Origin: Brucella daejeonensis
GTDB lineage: Bacteria; Pseudomonadota; Alphaproteobacteria; Rhizobiales; Rhizobiaceae
Assembly: GCF_014199265.1 (NCBI RefSeq)
Contig: NZ_JACIJG010000015.1
Location: 16,567-80,566, forward strand
Length of the DNA stretch: 64,000 nt
Direction of reading: 5' to 3'
In this document: in pieces, positions 50,054-58,506 of the stretch
How positions within the stretch are numbered: position 1 is the first letter of the stretch
Layout: the number at the start of each line of letters is the position of its first letter
Made by a program: the position numbers and the translations under genes
Notes under the pieces: model-generated
The model's input: the letters and a program-made list of their open reading frames with translations, nothing else
Database searches by the model: none
Told to the model about the DNA's origin: nothing

Positions 50054-51277
50054 ATGTCGGCACCGACTTTCGGCATGACTTTCACGCGTCCCAATGATGA
50101 GCCGTTGCCCGTCATCGGTGCGGACTTCTCGAAAATTCTTCTGATCGAAACTTCGGAGGATGCCTCGGCGTCCTCATATCCAGTTGGCGACCCGGTTCGC
50201 ATTTCGACAAGCGATACCGCCGCCGTCACGGATCTTGGAACAGGCTATCTTGCCGATGCCGTGAAAGGCATCAACGCACAGGTTTCCGGCCTTAATGCCG
50301 GCGCTGACGTTACCATATTACGGGTGAGCGAAGGCGCCACACCTGCTGAAACCGCAGCAGCTATCGCCGCCGCGCTTGAGGATGTGAGTTATATTCCGTC
50401 TGCCGTCAACGCCACACCGCGTATCGTCTGGGCCGGTCGCACTGCCTGGCGCCCGGACGAAAACACCGTCAACCCGGTCGTTGCCGCATTGCCTGCAGCT
50501 TGCGAACGACTTTTGGCGGTTGCCCCCGTCGATGTTGACGACACCAGCAAGGAAGCGGCAATCTCGGCCCGCGAGACAATGAACTCGCAGCGGCTCATTC
50601 CGATCGGAGTCGCAGCCCGTGTGTTCGAAGGCACCGAACTCGTCACCAGACCGATGGGGCCGCGCGTTGCCGGTCTTTTCGCGGCTGTAGACAATGCCCA
50701 TAGGGGCAGGCCTTTCGATCCGATTGCCAACCAGCCCATTCAGGGCCTCGCGGGGCTTTCCCGCAACATTCCTTTCTCGCTGTTTGACGGTTCGTCCGAA
50801 GGGCAGATGTTACTGGAAAGCAATGTTTCCATCGTTGCGCGCGGCGAAACCGGCGTGGATGGGGCAATCGCCGACGGCGGCTTCGTCTTCATCGGCACCG
50901 ATAACACCGATACGGGCGAACTCTGGAAGCAAATCCATCAGGTTCGTGGCGCCGACTATCTGACCGTCAAGATGGCACAGATTACCCGGCAGTTCCTCGG
51001 CCCGAAAATCACGGCGGATTCTGCGGAAGCGTGGCTGAACTCCCTGAAATTCATGCTGCGCGATCACAAGATCGATGATGATATTCTCGGTTCCCAGGTG
51101 AAGTTCATTCCTGAAAAGAACAGCCCGGAACAAATTCGCCTCGGACATCTCACCGTCAGCATCGGCATCGAGCCGGCGCCATCCTTCAAGGTCGCGAACC
51201 ATGAAGTGAGCCGCTACCGACCCGCCGTCGAAGGGCTTGTCGCGGAGATTGTCGCCCGCCTGAACTCGCTAAGCTGA
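50054..51277 (+). CDS. tail sheath protein (P2 gpFI family)
   Basis: 407 aa. SAPTFGMTFTRPNDEPLPVI start, QVSGLNAGADVTILRVSEGA middle and SVGIEPAPSFKVANHEV-like end (VSIGIEPAPSFKVANHEVSR) match contractile sheath proteins. Contraction drives the tube through the envelope. TAGGAGACC precedes the ATG. Confidence 0.92.
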   Translation: MSAPTFGMTFTRPNDEPLPVIGADFSKILLIETSEDASASSYPVGDPVRISTSDTAAVTDLGTGYLADAVKGINAQVSGLNAGADVTILRVSEGATPAETAAAIAAALEDVSYIPSAVNATPRIVWAGRTAWRPDENTVNPVVAALPAACERLLAVAPVDVDDTSKEAAISARETMNSQRLIPIGVAARVFEGTELVTRPMGPRVAGLFAAVDNAHRGRPFDPIANQPIQGLAGLSRNIPFSLFDGSSEGQMLLESNVSIVARGETGVDGAIADGGFVFIGTDNTDTGELWKQIHQVRGADYLTVKMAQITRQFLGPKITADSAEAWLNSLKFMLRDHKIDDDILGSQVKFIPEKNSPEQIRLGHLTVSIGIEPAPSFKVANHEVSRYRPAVEGLVAEIVARLNSLS

Positions 51278-51312
51278 CATCTACCCAATCCTGAAAATCG
51301 AAAGGCAATTCC

Positions 51313-51825
51313 ATGCAAGCGCTTTACCAGATGGTGGCGGTCGATGTTCGCCGTGCCGAAGAGGCCGGTTCCTCACGGGCCAATCTCATTTCCAAGCTCA
51401 CTATCCCGTCACTGAAATTCATTACGTCCACCCACAATCCGGGCGGCGGCGTGATGAGCGCCGATTTTACCCAGCCACGCATCGAGGCGCCGGAACCAGC
51501 CATGGAGGTCAAGGGTTTCGATACCGATATTTTCCGCGACCTTGGCGAAGTCAGCCGGTGGATTTTTGCAGGCGCAGTGAAGGACAAGAAAACCGGCAAG
51601 TTGGTCCCGTCGCGCGCCATCATCGAAGGCGCCATTACCGAATGGACACCGGACGAGGGATCACCGGAAGATTTCATGGGATGCAACCACGTCTTCAAGG
51701 AAGTGACCCACTACGAATTCAGCCTCAACGGTGAAGAGCTTTTCTATGTCGATTTCTGGGAGCGCATCCTGCGTACCGGCGGCATCGATCGCTTCGCCGA
51801 TGTCCGTCGCGCGCTCGGCGCATAA
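51313..51825 (+). CDS. tail tube protein (P2 gpFII family)
   Basis: 170 aa. Beta-rich, with KLTIPSLKFITSTHNPGGGV, ALIEGAITEWTPDEG-like (IIEGAITEWTPDEGSPEDFM) and HYEFSLNGEELFYVDFWERI; matches the major tail tube protein family. Directly after the sheath gene as in P2. Confidence 0.92.
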   Translation: MQALYQMVAVDVRRAEEAGSSRANLISKLTIPSLKFITSTHNPGGGVMSADFTQPRIEAPEPAMEVKGFDTDIFRDLGEVSRWIFAGAVKDKKTGKLVPSRAIIEGAITEWTPDEGSPEDFMGCNHVFKEVTHYEFSLNGEELFYVDFWERILRTGGIDRFADVRRALGA

Positions 51826-51850
51826 TTTCAGCTTCGAACTGGAGTGAAGC

Positions 51851-52159
51851 ATGAACAAGGTCACATCTGTCACCATCCCCCTCGAATACCCTGTGCCTTA
51901 CGATGGGGGCGAGGTGAAGGAACTCACCTTCCGCCGCATGAAAGCAAAAGACGCTCTGGTAGCCGAGGGCGTCGAAAGTGAAGCGCTCGCCGGTTATTTC
52001 CTTTTTGCGGCACTTGCCGGGGTCGATGTCGAACTGATCAAGGAACTCGACATCGAAGACATGGAAACAATCGGGGAAAGGATTGCCCCCCTCATGGGAA
52101 AGTCCGCGGCCGCCAAACCCAAGCAGGCGACAGAACCGTCGCCTGGCGAGACGTCCTGA
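51851..52159 (+). CDS. tail assembly chaperone gpE-like, zero-frame product
   Basis: 102 aa. IPLEYPVPYDGGEVKELTFR, RRMKAKDALVAEG and GYFLFAALAGVDVELIKELD match the P2 gpE/Mu gp41 family. Wraps the tape measure during tail assembly. Contains the slippery heptamer GGGAAAG at 52096-52102, in the right phase for a -1 shift into the overlapping frame. Confidence 0.88.
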   Translation: MNKVTSVTIPLEYPVPYDGGEVKELTFRRMKAKDALVAEGVESEALAGYFLFAALAGVDVELIKELDIEDMETIGERIAPLMGKSAAAKPKQATEPSPGETS

Positions 52160-52287
52160 CGTCGGTCGCCCGAAACCTGCACACTCCGATAGACCAGATC
52201 GAAGAATGGGACATTGACAAGCTGCTCGACTATTCGGGCAGTCTCGCTCGTGTCGTTCGGTCTGAGAACAAACCTCCTGCACGATAA
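51851..52287 (+). CDS. tail assembly chaperone gpE+E' made by -1 frameshift
   Basis: Zero frame reads CTC ATG GGA AAG; slipping back one base at GGGAAAG (52096-52102) continues as GTC CGC GGC... to the TAA at 52285-52287, giving about 145 aa. The shifted part contains TVAWRDVLTSVARNLHTPID and EEWDIDKLLDYSGSLARVVR, well-formed helices with no start codon of their own, so this frame is probably only reached by frameshift. GGGAAAG is the very heptamer used by lambda G/GT; the P2 pair E/E' uses a different one. Confidence 0.75.
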
Positions 52288-52296
52288 GAGGCTGCT

Positions 52297-54549
52297 ATGG
52301 CCGCGATAACCTCGACATTGATCCTCAGTCTGATGGATCGCATTTCAGGCCCATCGAAGGCCATAGCCGCCTCGCTCACCCGGCTTCAGGAAATACAGGC
52401 GCAAAACAATCAGCGCCTTGATGCATTGCGCGGGCGGATGGTCGAAGCAACGGCAGTGGCCTATGGACTTTACCGTGCGTTCAAAGCCCCCGTCGAAGCG
52501 GCGACCGAATTCGAAACCAAGCTCGAAGATATAGCGCAAAAAATCGAGGCCCCTATTTCCGCTCTTCCGAGCCTTGGTCGGGAGATAAGGAAGGTAGCGC
52601 GAGATACCTACCAATCGGCCTCCGATATGGCCGACGGCATGGATGTCTTGGCCGGCATGGGCGCGAACCGTGACGATGCGCTCGGAATGTTGCCAGCCAT
52701 CGGCAGAACCGCGACGGCCTACAATGCTGAAATCACCGACCTTTCGCAGGCGGGTTATGCCGCACTCAGCAATTTGAAGGTTCCTGCCAGCCAGCTTTCC
52801 TATGCTCTCGACGCCATGGCACAAGCCGGCAAGGACGGTGCATTCGAACTGAAGGACATGGCAAAATATTTCCCACAGCTCGGCGCAGGTTATCAGGCGT
52901 TGGGGCAGAAAGGCGTCCCCGCCGTCGCCGATCTGTCAGCCGCACTCCAGATCGTCCGCAAAGGCACCGGCGACAGCGCATCTGCTGCAACGAACCTCTC
53001 GAACGTTCTTCAAAAGATCAATGCCCCGTTGACCCGCAAGGCGTTCGCGAAAATGGGCGTTAATCTCGAAAAGGAGATGAAGAAAGCGGCCAAGGCTGGG
53101 CTCACACCAATTGAGGCCATCGCCGAAATCACGAACAGAACGTTGAAAGGCGACCTCGGCAAGCTTGGCGATCTGTTTCAGGACGCGCAGGTGCAGCAAG
53201 GTTTGCGTCCGCTCATCCAGAATATGGAGGAATATCGCCGTATTCGCGAGAGCGCGATGAAAGCGCAAGGGGTTGTCCAGGAGGACTATGAGCGGCGCCT
53301 CAAGACAAGCGCTGCAGCCGCGAAACGCTTCCGGATATCTATGGAGAATATCGGGCTTGCCATCGGATCAGCCCTTCTCCCGGCACTCAACAGTCTTGCC
53401 GACATCATCGTGCCTATCGTCAACCGAATGGCTGAATTCGCCGAGACGCACCCGCAGCTGACCGTCGCGATCGTGGCAACGACCGCCGCACTCGTTGCCC
53501 TGCGGGTCGCAGCAATCGCTGCGCAATTCAGCCTGTTGTGGATGCGGGGCGGACTTCTTACCGGCACGATCCTTTCGCTCAAGGCATTCCGAGGCGTGTT
53601 GGCAGGATTGTCCCTTGTCTTCGCCCCCGTTACTGCCGCCGTTCGTGGACTGCGTACAGCCATGATTGGATATGCCGCTGCCGCTTCCATAGCCGGAAAC
53701 GGAGCAGCGCTTTCTATCATGGGCCGTTCGCTGATCGGGCTGCTCAATCCGCTGCGGCTCGTTTCAGTTGCTCTTCGCGCACTGAAAATAGCGCTGATAG
53801 GCAGCGGCATCGGCGCTATTGTCGTCGGCATCGCCATGGCAGGAACGTGGATCTACAACAACTGGCAAGGGATCAAGGAACTTCTTGCCGGAATCGGAGA
53901 GGGGTTTCGCGTAGGCCTCGCGCCCGTGCTGCCAATTTTGCAGCCCGTCGTGGATTTGGCCAAGCGCCTGTGGGATAGCATATCGGGATTGCTCGGCCCG
54001 CTTCAGGCATCCACCACAGAGTGGCGCAGCTGGGGCGAAGTCATAGGCGGGGCGGTAGCATCGGGCGTGAACAGTATCGCCACCGCGCTTGCCACAGTGG
54101 TTGGCTGGTTTCAGAGCGCCTATCAAGGCGCCGTCAAACTGAAAAATGCCATCTCCAGCTTTTCGAACAGCGAAGCCATCAGGACAACGGCCTTGGGTGG
54201 CGCAAATCTGCGATCCGATCCCAACCTTCCCACGTGGGCGCAAGGCATTCCCGCACTGTCGGGAGCAAGGGCGGCGGGCGGACCTGTCGTCGGCGGACGA
54301 ACCTATCTCGTCGGTGAAAAAGGGCCGGAGCTTTTCACGGCAGACCGATCCGGGACAATCATCCCCAACGGCGGGAAAGCCACCGGCGGCGGAACTGGCG
54401 CTGGTTTCCAGATCGGGCAACTGCATGTGCACGGCGCGCCCGGCATGGACGAACAGACACTCGCTCAAAAAGTCATAACTGAAATCGAAAGGCGGTTCCG
54501 CATGGACAGCGACGGCATCCAGGCGGACATAGAATATGCGGTGTCCTGA
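52297..54549 (+). CDS. tail tape measure protein
   Basis: 750 aa. N-terminal helical region with TP901-type sequence (ETKLEDIAQKIEAPI, SDMADGMDVLAGMGANRDDA, LSYALDAMAQAGKDGAFELK), a hydrophobic middle (about 395-530, several membrane-spanning-type segments such as IGAIVVGIAMAG) and a Gly/Ala-rich C-terminus (GGPVVGGRTYLVGEKGPELF). Sets tail length and may open the inner membrane. Confidence 0.9.
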   Translation: MAAITSTLILSLMDRISGPSKAIAASLTRLQEIQAQNNQRLDALRGRMVEATAVAYGLYRAFKAPVEAATEFETKLEDIAQKIEAPISALPSLGREIRKVARDTYQSASDMADGMDVLAGMGANRDDALGMLPAIGRTATAYNAEITDLSQAGYAALSNLKVPASQLSYALDAMAQAGKDGAFELKDMAKYFPQLGAGYQALGQKGVPAVADLSAALQIVRKGTGDSASAATNLSNVLQKINAPLTRKAFAKMGVNLEKEMKKAAKAGLTPIEAIAEITNRTLKGDLGKLGDLFQDAQVQQGLRPLIQNMEEYRRIRESAMKAQGVVQEDYERRLKTSAAAAKRFRISMENIGLAIGSALLPALNSLADIIVPIVNRMAEFAETHPQLTVAIVATTAALVALRVAAIAAQFSLLWMRGGLLTGTILSLKAFRGVLAGLSLVFAPVTAAVRGLRTAMIGYAAAASIAGNGAALSIMGRSLIGLLNPLRLVSVALRALKIALIGSGIGAIVVGIAMAGTWIYNNWQGIKELLAGIGEGFRVGLAPVLPILQPVVDLAKRLWDSISGLLGPLQASTTEWRSWGEVIGGAVASGVNSIATALATVVGWFQSAYQGAVKLKNAISSFSNSEAIRTTALGGANLRSDPNLPTWAQGIPALSGARAAGGPVVGGRTYLVGEKGPELFTADRSGTIIPNGGKATGGGTGAGFQIGQLHVHGAPGMDEQTLAQKVITEIERRFRMDSDGIQADIEYAVS

Positions 54550-54983
54550 TGCTCTATATGCTTGGAACTCTCACCATCGACACGCGTCCCTTCAGCATCG
54601 ATGAAATGCAGCGCAGCGCGTCTGCCGAGATTGCATCGAAGGCGCTCATCAACGCCCCTCCCGGCAAGGAATTTACCGGCGAGGGCGATGACGAAATCAC
54701 CCTTTCCGGCCAGATTCTGCCCACCAGGATCGGAGGGCTGGCCGAACTGGAAATCGTGCATGAGATGCGGCGCAACGGCACCCGCTTTCCCCTTCATCGG
54801 GGCGACGGAACGCGGCTCGGTTGGTTTGCGATAACCCGTGTCGCCGAAGCCCATACCGACCTGACGCGCAGCGGCGTCGGTTTTATCGTCAAGCACACGA
54901 TCACCATGACCCGTGTCCAGCCCGATGCGGGCGCGGGGCAGCAGGTCATTTCGGGTCTGCTTTCCCTGTTCGGCCTTTTCTAA
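54549..54983 (+). CDS. tail protein gpU-like
   Basis: 144 aa. FSIDEMQRSASAEIASKALI, then DEITLSGQILPTRIGGLAEL and LGWFAITRVAEAHTDLTRSG match the P2 gpU family (PF06995), which completes the tail end near the baseplate. Starts at TGATG with the tape-measure stop. Confidence 0.88.
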   Translation: MLYMLGTLTIDTRPFSIDEMQRSASAEIASKALINAPPGKEFTGEGDDEITLSGQILPTRIGGLAELEIVHEMRRNGTRFPLHRGDGTRLGWFAITRVAEAHTDLTRSGVGFIVKHTITMTRVQPDAGAGQQVISGLLSLFGLF

Positions 54984-54994
54984 AGGAAAATCCA

Positions 54995-55216
54995 ATGCAA
55001 ACGGTCATCGTAAGAGGCGAGGGAATAACCCTCGACCTTCTGTTGTGGCGCGCCTATGGCGTGCGCGGACGAAGCCTGCTGGAAAGTGCGCTTTCCCTGA
55101 ATGTGGATATGGCCCGGCTCGGCACCGTCATCCCGATGGGAACCGAAGTCATCCTGCCCGACCTTCCCCCAGATAACGCGGGGCAACCCCGCGAAGTCGT
55201 CTCACTGTTCGGATAG
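54995..55216 (+). CDS. tail protein gpX-like (LysM-like)
   Basis: 73 aa from the ATG at 54995 (AAAGGAAAA upstream). EGITLDLLLWRAYGVRGRSL and LGTVIPMGTEVILPDL form the small LysM-like fold of P2 gpX (PF05489). Baseplate/hub component between U and D. Confidence 0.88.
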   Translation: MQTVIVRGEGITLDLLLWRAYGVRGRSLLESALSLNVDMARLGTVIPMGTEVILPDLPPDNAGQPREVVSLFG

Positions 55217-55220
55217 CACC

Positions 55221-56333
55221 ATGGCCTGGAAAGTTAATTGGAAGGTGCTGGTTGACGGCACCGACATGACCTCGGACATGCAGCCCTTTCTCATCGACAT
55301 TGAGATTACGGACAAGGAGGGAGCGTCATCAGACACGTGTTCCCTCACCTTCGACGACACTGGCGGTCAGATCGCGTTGCCGCGTGATGGCGCATCGATC
55401 GAAGTATTTCTGGAAGGCGTTACCAAGTTCAAGGGTACGCTCGACAGTGCCCGCTCTTCCGGCTCTCGTGGCGGTGGGCGCACATTGCGCGTTACGGCAA
55501 AAGGGTTCGACAGTCGCGGCAAGGTCAAGCAACCCCTCTCCTTCCACAAGGACGAGGCGACCTTGCAGGAATTTCTTGACGATGCGGCAGAGCGAGCCGG
55601 TCTCGCATCGATCAAGCTCGACCCGGATTTTGCGAGAATCCGTCGCGACTATTGGGCGGCAGACGGCGAAAGCTATCTCCATATCGGCGAGCGGATCGCG
55701 CGGGAACTCGGCGGCACGTTCAAGATCAGGGGCGAACAATCCGTTCTGGCGCGGCGCGGGGACGGAAAAGCCGCCACAGGGGCGGCGCTGTCGGCCATCC
55801 ATGGCGTTGTCGGCCAGAACATCATTTCTTGGGATATATCGCCGTTCAAGGGGCGTAAAACCTTCACGAAGGCCAAGGTTCGATTTTTCGACCGCAAGGG
55901 TGCTGCCTTCAAAAGCAAGGAAGTGGAATTCGACCTCGACCGGGATATCCCCGAATCCACAAACGTCGTTCGCTCGATGGTGGCCGACGAGGACCAAGCC
56001 AGCCAGATTGGCGATGCCCGCAAGCGCGAGGCCGAACGCGAAGGCGGCGAGGGTAGCGTTGAAATGGACATGACCGTCGCCGCACAGGCCGAATGTACGT
56101 TCATGCTGTCGGGAGCGCGCGCCGGCGTTGACGGGCAGTATCGCATCGTTTCGGTGCGCCACCGCGCCAGCAGGAACGGCGGCTCTACGACCAGTCTCGA
56201 AATCAAGCAGCCCGGAGGCGAGGCCGGGAAGGACCGACGCAAGGCCGGAAAAGGCCCGCGCGAAAAGAAATCTGCAAGCGGCGTCCCCGAACGCGATCTC
56301 GGCGAATACGGAACATCGCCCGCTTTAAACTAA
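55221..56333 (+). CDS. baseplate hub protein gpD-like
   Basis: 370 aa from the ATG at 55221. VLVDGTDMTSDMQPFLIDIE, TAKGFDSRGKVKQPLSFHKD and NIISWDISPFKGRKTFTKAK match the P2 gpD (late control D) / T4 gp27-like hub family. The C-terminal ~35 residues are Lys/Gly-rich. Sits on top of the spike. Last structural gene before the terminator. Confidence 0.9.
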   Translation: MAWKVNWKVLVDGTDMTSDMQPFLIDIEITDKEGASSDTCSLTFDDTGGQIALPRDGASIEVFLEGVTKFKGTLDSARSSGSRGGGRTLRVTAKGFDSRGKVKQPLSFHKDEATLQEFLDDAAERAGLASIKLDPDFARIRRDYWAADGESYLHIGERIARELGGTFKIRGEQSVLARRGDGKAATGAALSAIHGVVGQNIISWDISPFKGRKTFTKAKVRFFDRKGAAFKSKEVEFDLDRDIPESTNVVRSMVADEDQASQIGDARKREAEREGGEGSVEMDMTVAAQAECTFMLSGARAGVDGQYRIVSVRHRASRNGGSTTSLEIKQPGGEAGKDRRKAGKGPREKKSASGVPERDLGEYGTSPALN

Positions 56334-56354
56334 CCCCACACCAATCCTCCCAGC

Positions 56355-56379
56355 AGCCGCTTTCGAGCGGCTTTTTTTT
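56355..56379 (+). terminator. rho-independent terminator after the tail operon
   Basis: AGCCGCT-TTCG-AGCGGCT followed by seven T (stem 56355-56361 with 56366-56372; T-run 56373-56379). Strong: 7-bp stem with UUCG tetraloop. Ends the tail transcript, with some read-through expected into the lysis genes. Confidence 0.85.
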
Positions 56380-56397
56380 ATGCCGAAAGGAAAGACC

Positions 56398-57063
56398 ATG
56401 GACAAAACCGTGCCGGCCGGTGCGGCGCTTCTGCTCGACTTCATCCGACTGACGGAAACGGGCAAAGCGGATCGCTCATCCTATGACGTCATATACGGCC
56501 ACAATGAGGGTAAACTTCCTCAGCCCATCACGACCATGACGATTGGCGAGGTCGTTGACGCGCAATCGTCCTTCACACGTCGGTTTAAATCTTCCGCCTC
56601 GGGCGGCTATCAGTTCATGCGCGCCACTCTCCAGGACCTGTCAAGGGAGCTTGGCCTGCGCGGCACCCAGATATTCGACCCGAATTTGCAGGATAGACTC
56701 GGATACCACCTCCTGAAACGGCGCGGATATGAAGAATTCATGGCCGGAAAGATCGACCGGACGGAATTCGGCAAACGGCTTGCGCAGGAGTGGGCATCGT
56801 TTCCAGTTCTGGCCGCAGTGTATGGTGCGCACCGGATCGTCAAAAGGGGTGAGACCTATTACGCCGGCGATGCCTTGAACAAGGCTCTGGTCACGCCGGC
56901 AAAAATTGAAGCGCTTCTGGATCAGGTAAAGGCTGCTGGCAATACCGCCGCTCCGATAGTCGAGCCCCAGCCCTCCCCGCCTGCCCCTGCGCCGCAAGCA
57001 TCTTCAGGGTTTTGGGCCAGCCTGTACGCGATCGTTCTCATGTATTTCGGAAAGGGCAAGTGA
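56398..57063 (+). CDS. endolysin, lysozyme/transglycosylase-like
   Basis: 221 aa from the ATG at 56398 (AAAGGAAAG upstream). FIRLTETGKADRSSYDVIYG (Glu at about 17 is a candidate acid), SASGGYQFMRATLQDLSREL and FGKRLAQEWASFPVLAAVYG match the lambda-type/muramidase lysozyme superfamily. Degrades peptidoglycan at lysis. The C-terminus (PAPAPQASSGFWASLYAIVL) has a Pro-rich linker and a short hydrophobic segment that may tether it. First gene of the lysis cassette. Confidence 0.85.
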   Translation: MDKTVPAGAALLLDFIRLTETGKADRSSYDVIYGHNEGKLPQPITTMTIGEVVDAQSSFTRRFKSSASGGYQFMRATLQDLSRELGLRGTQIFDPNLQDRLGYHLLKRRGYEEFMAGKIDRTEFGKRLAQEWASFPVLAAVYGAHRIVKRGETYYAGDALNKALVTPAKIEALLDQVKAAGNTAAPIVEPQPSPPAPAPQASSGFWASLYAIVLMYFGKGK

Positions 57064-57290
57064 TGGATATCGCCCTGCTCATTCCGATCATACGGCAGAT
57101 TCTTCAGGTTATCGGCGGCATCCTGATCGCTCGCGGCTGGCTGGATGACGGGGCCGTCGATGCCCTGATCGGCATCATCGTCAACGGCATCGTATTCATC
57201 TGGTGGATGTTTGATCGTTATCGGATCAACAAGCGCAACCGTGATCTCCGGCAGACAGTTGAGGAAAACAGCAATGCTCTGGTTCGTTAA
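57063..57290 (+). CDS. holin-like membrane protein
   Basis: 75 aa. Two hydrophobic helices (ALLIPIIRQILQVIGGILIA and VDALIGIIVNGIVFIWWMF) and a basic charged C-terminus (DRYRINKRNRDLRQTVEENS), as in Pam3-type holins. Would form membrane lesions at the lysis time. Starts at TGATG with the endolysin stop. Confidence 0.75.
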   Translation: MDIALLIPIIRQILQVIGGILIARGWLDDGAVDALIGIIVNGIVFIWWMFDRYRINKRNRDLRQTVEENSNALVR

Positions 57291-57540
57291 AAACTGGCGC
57301 GTTCTCGCGGTCATAGGCGCATTTCTGGCCGGGCTGGGGCTTTATGCGCTCGGCAGGCATGATGGGAAGCAACAAGCGGCGGTGGCGGCAGCGGAAGCTA
57401 CGGCTCGGGCCGTTCAGAAGAGGGTGGATGTCGATGAAAAGATTATCGGCTTGGATAGTTATCAGCTTTGCATTGAGCTTGGCGGCGGGGTGCAGTGCAA
57501 CGACATCAAACTGCGCGGGATGGAAGTCGATTCCCGTTAA
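57274..57540 (+). CDS. inner-membrane spanin (i-spanin, Rz-like)
   Basis: 88 aa from the ATG at 57274 (GAGGAAAAC upstream). N-terminal single TM (WRVLAVIGAFLAGLGLYALG), then a charged periplasmic helix (AEATARAVQKRVDVDEKIIG) that would pair with the o-spanin. Short but typical in order. The outer spanin gene is nested in its 3' half in another frame. Confidence 0.75.
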   Translation: MLWFVKNWRVLAVIGAFLAGLGLYALGRHDGKQQAAVAAAEATARAVQKRVDVDEKIIGLDSYQLCIELGGGVQCNDIKLRGMEVDSR

Positions 57541-57640
57541 ATCGGCGACGGCAGTCTATCTCGCCCAGAACGATGTATCGGCAGGGCAAGGCATCGCTGG
57601 CCACAATGCATATGGCAAATCGGCGGGGTGCTGGGAATGA
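57434..57640 (+). CDS. outer-membrane spanin (o-spanin, Rz1-like lipoprotein), nested
   Basis: 68 aa. MKRLSAWIVISFALSLAAGC is a type II signal peptide with lipobox LAAGC (Cys20). It begins inside the i-spanin gene (shared 57434-57540) in another frame, the classical Rz/Rz1 arrangement. Fuses inner and outer membranes in the last step of lysis. Confidence 0.8.
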   Translation: MKRLSAWIVISFALSLAAGCSATTSNCAGWKSIPVKSATAVYLAQNDVSAGQGIAGHNAYGKSAGCWE

Positions 57641-57804
57641 AGGAACAGATTGCCGACCGTGTAACCGCAGCGGTGGCGACAGGCGCCGCCATGAACCCAT
57701 GGTGGATGCCTCACCTCGAACATGCCCTTTCAATGGCGTTATCTGCCCTCGGCATCATCTGGCTCCTTGTTCAGATATTCTACAAAATCAAGAATGGGAA
57801 ATAA
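57637..57804 (+). CDS. second small membrane protein, holin or antiholin
   Basis: 55 aa, ATGA-coupled to the o-spanin. WMPHLEHALSMALSALGIIW and LLVQIFYKIKNGK form one hydrophobic helix followed by Lys residues. Position and size fit a holin or its inhibitor. Ends the lysis cassette before a hairpin. Confidence 0.65.
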   Translation: MKEQIADRVTAAVATGAAMNPWWMPHLEHALSMALSALGIIWLLVQIFYKIKNGK

Positions 57805-57808
57805 GAGG

Positions 57809-57832
57809 AGCCCCGCTTCATTCGGCGGGGCT
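57809..57832 (+). terminator. terminator-like hairpin after lysis genes
   Basis: AGCCCCGC / GCGGGGCT (57809-57816 with 57825-57832), weak T content after (ATTCCC). It also lies just after the minus-strand stop at 57852 and may serve both directions. Confidence 0.6.
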
Positions 57833-57851
57833 ATTCCCGAAACAAATTGCC

Positions 57852-58430
57852 CTATAGCCGACCGGGGGATACCCTGACATCAATCACGGCATCTGTTCGC
57901 GTATCGAGGTCACATTGGTAAGTCATGTTCTGCCATGCGCCGAAGCCATTTTGAAACTTGATCTTGTCACCTATAAACGTGACGATCCCGTTGTCAGCAT
58001 CTTTTAGCCGATAATGGGAAAATTTGGGTTCCAGAAACCCATCTGTCCATTCGCTGCTATATTTCGCCATTCTTTCAATTGGGTCCTGACAATAAACGCT
58101 TGCCTCAGCGAATTTTTTCTCGCCTATGCAGGAAATATCCTTCTGACATGCAGCGTCTTTCTCTGCCTTCTTTACAGCTTCCTGTTCGGACTCTTGTTTC
58201 TTTTTGGCCTCGTATTCGGCAGATATCCTTGCTTTCTCCGCCTTTTCTTCTGGGGTCGGCTCTGGCATCGTCATAAGTGCGCCCACGCAGCTACTAATGA
58301 AAAGCAGAGTAAATAGACCACCCACTGTTTCCAATTTCTTCCGAAGCGTCTTGGAGACGAGGCTAACTAAGCCAATTGGTACAGCCACGAAGAATGAAAT
58401 CACTAATATTGTTATAAAAACATTATTCAT
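57852..58430 (-). CDS. hypothetical inner-membrane protein (cargo)
   Basis: 192 aa. Two N-terminal TM helices (VFITILVISFFVAVPIGLVS; GGLFTLLFISSCVGALM), then a highly charged coiled segment (TPEEKAEKARISAEYEAKKK) and a C-terminal domain with four Cys (AACQKDISC ... VYCQD ... YQCDL) ending VSPGRL. AT-richer than the phage core and on the opposite strand, so a moron candidate; membrane exclusion of other phages is one idea but only inference. Confidence 0.65.
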   Translation of the reverse strand: MNNVFITILVISFFVAVPIGLVSLVSKTLRKKLETVGGLFTLLFISSCVGALMTMPEPTPEEKAEKARISAEYEAKKKQESEQEAVKKAEKDAACQKDISCIGEKKFAEASVYCQDPIERMAKYSSEWTDGFLEPKFSHYRLKDADNGIVTFIGDKIKFQNGFGAWQNMTYQCDLDTRTDAVIDVRVSPGRL

Positions 58431-58506
58431 TTTTACCGCCCCTGCACGAAATTATCCTGCATCAGGGCTAGCACTAGGTCCCAAATAGCTCAAGAAGCCC
58501 GAACGC

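Noticed and set aside
52074..52080. First GGGAAAG in the tail chaperone gene as frameshift site
   Set aside because: Codon phase is GG|GAA|AG, so tandem slippage by -1 is not possible there; the second copy at 52096 is in phase.
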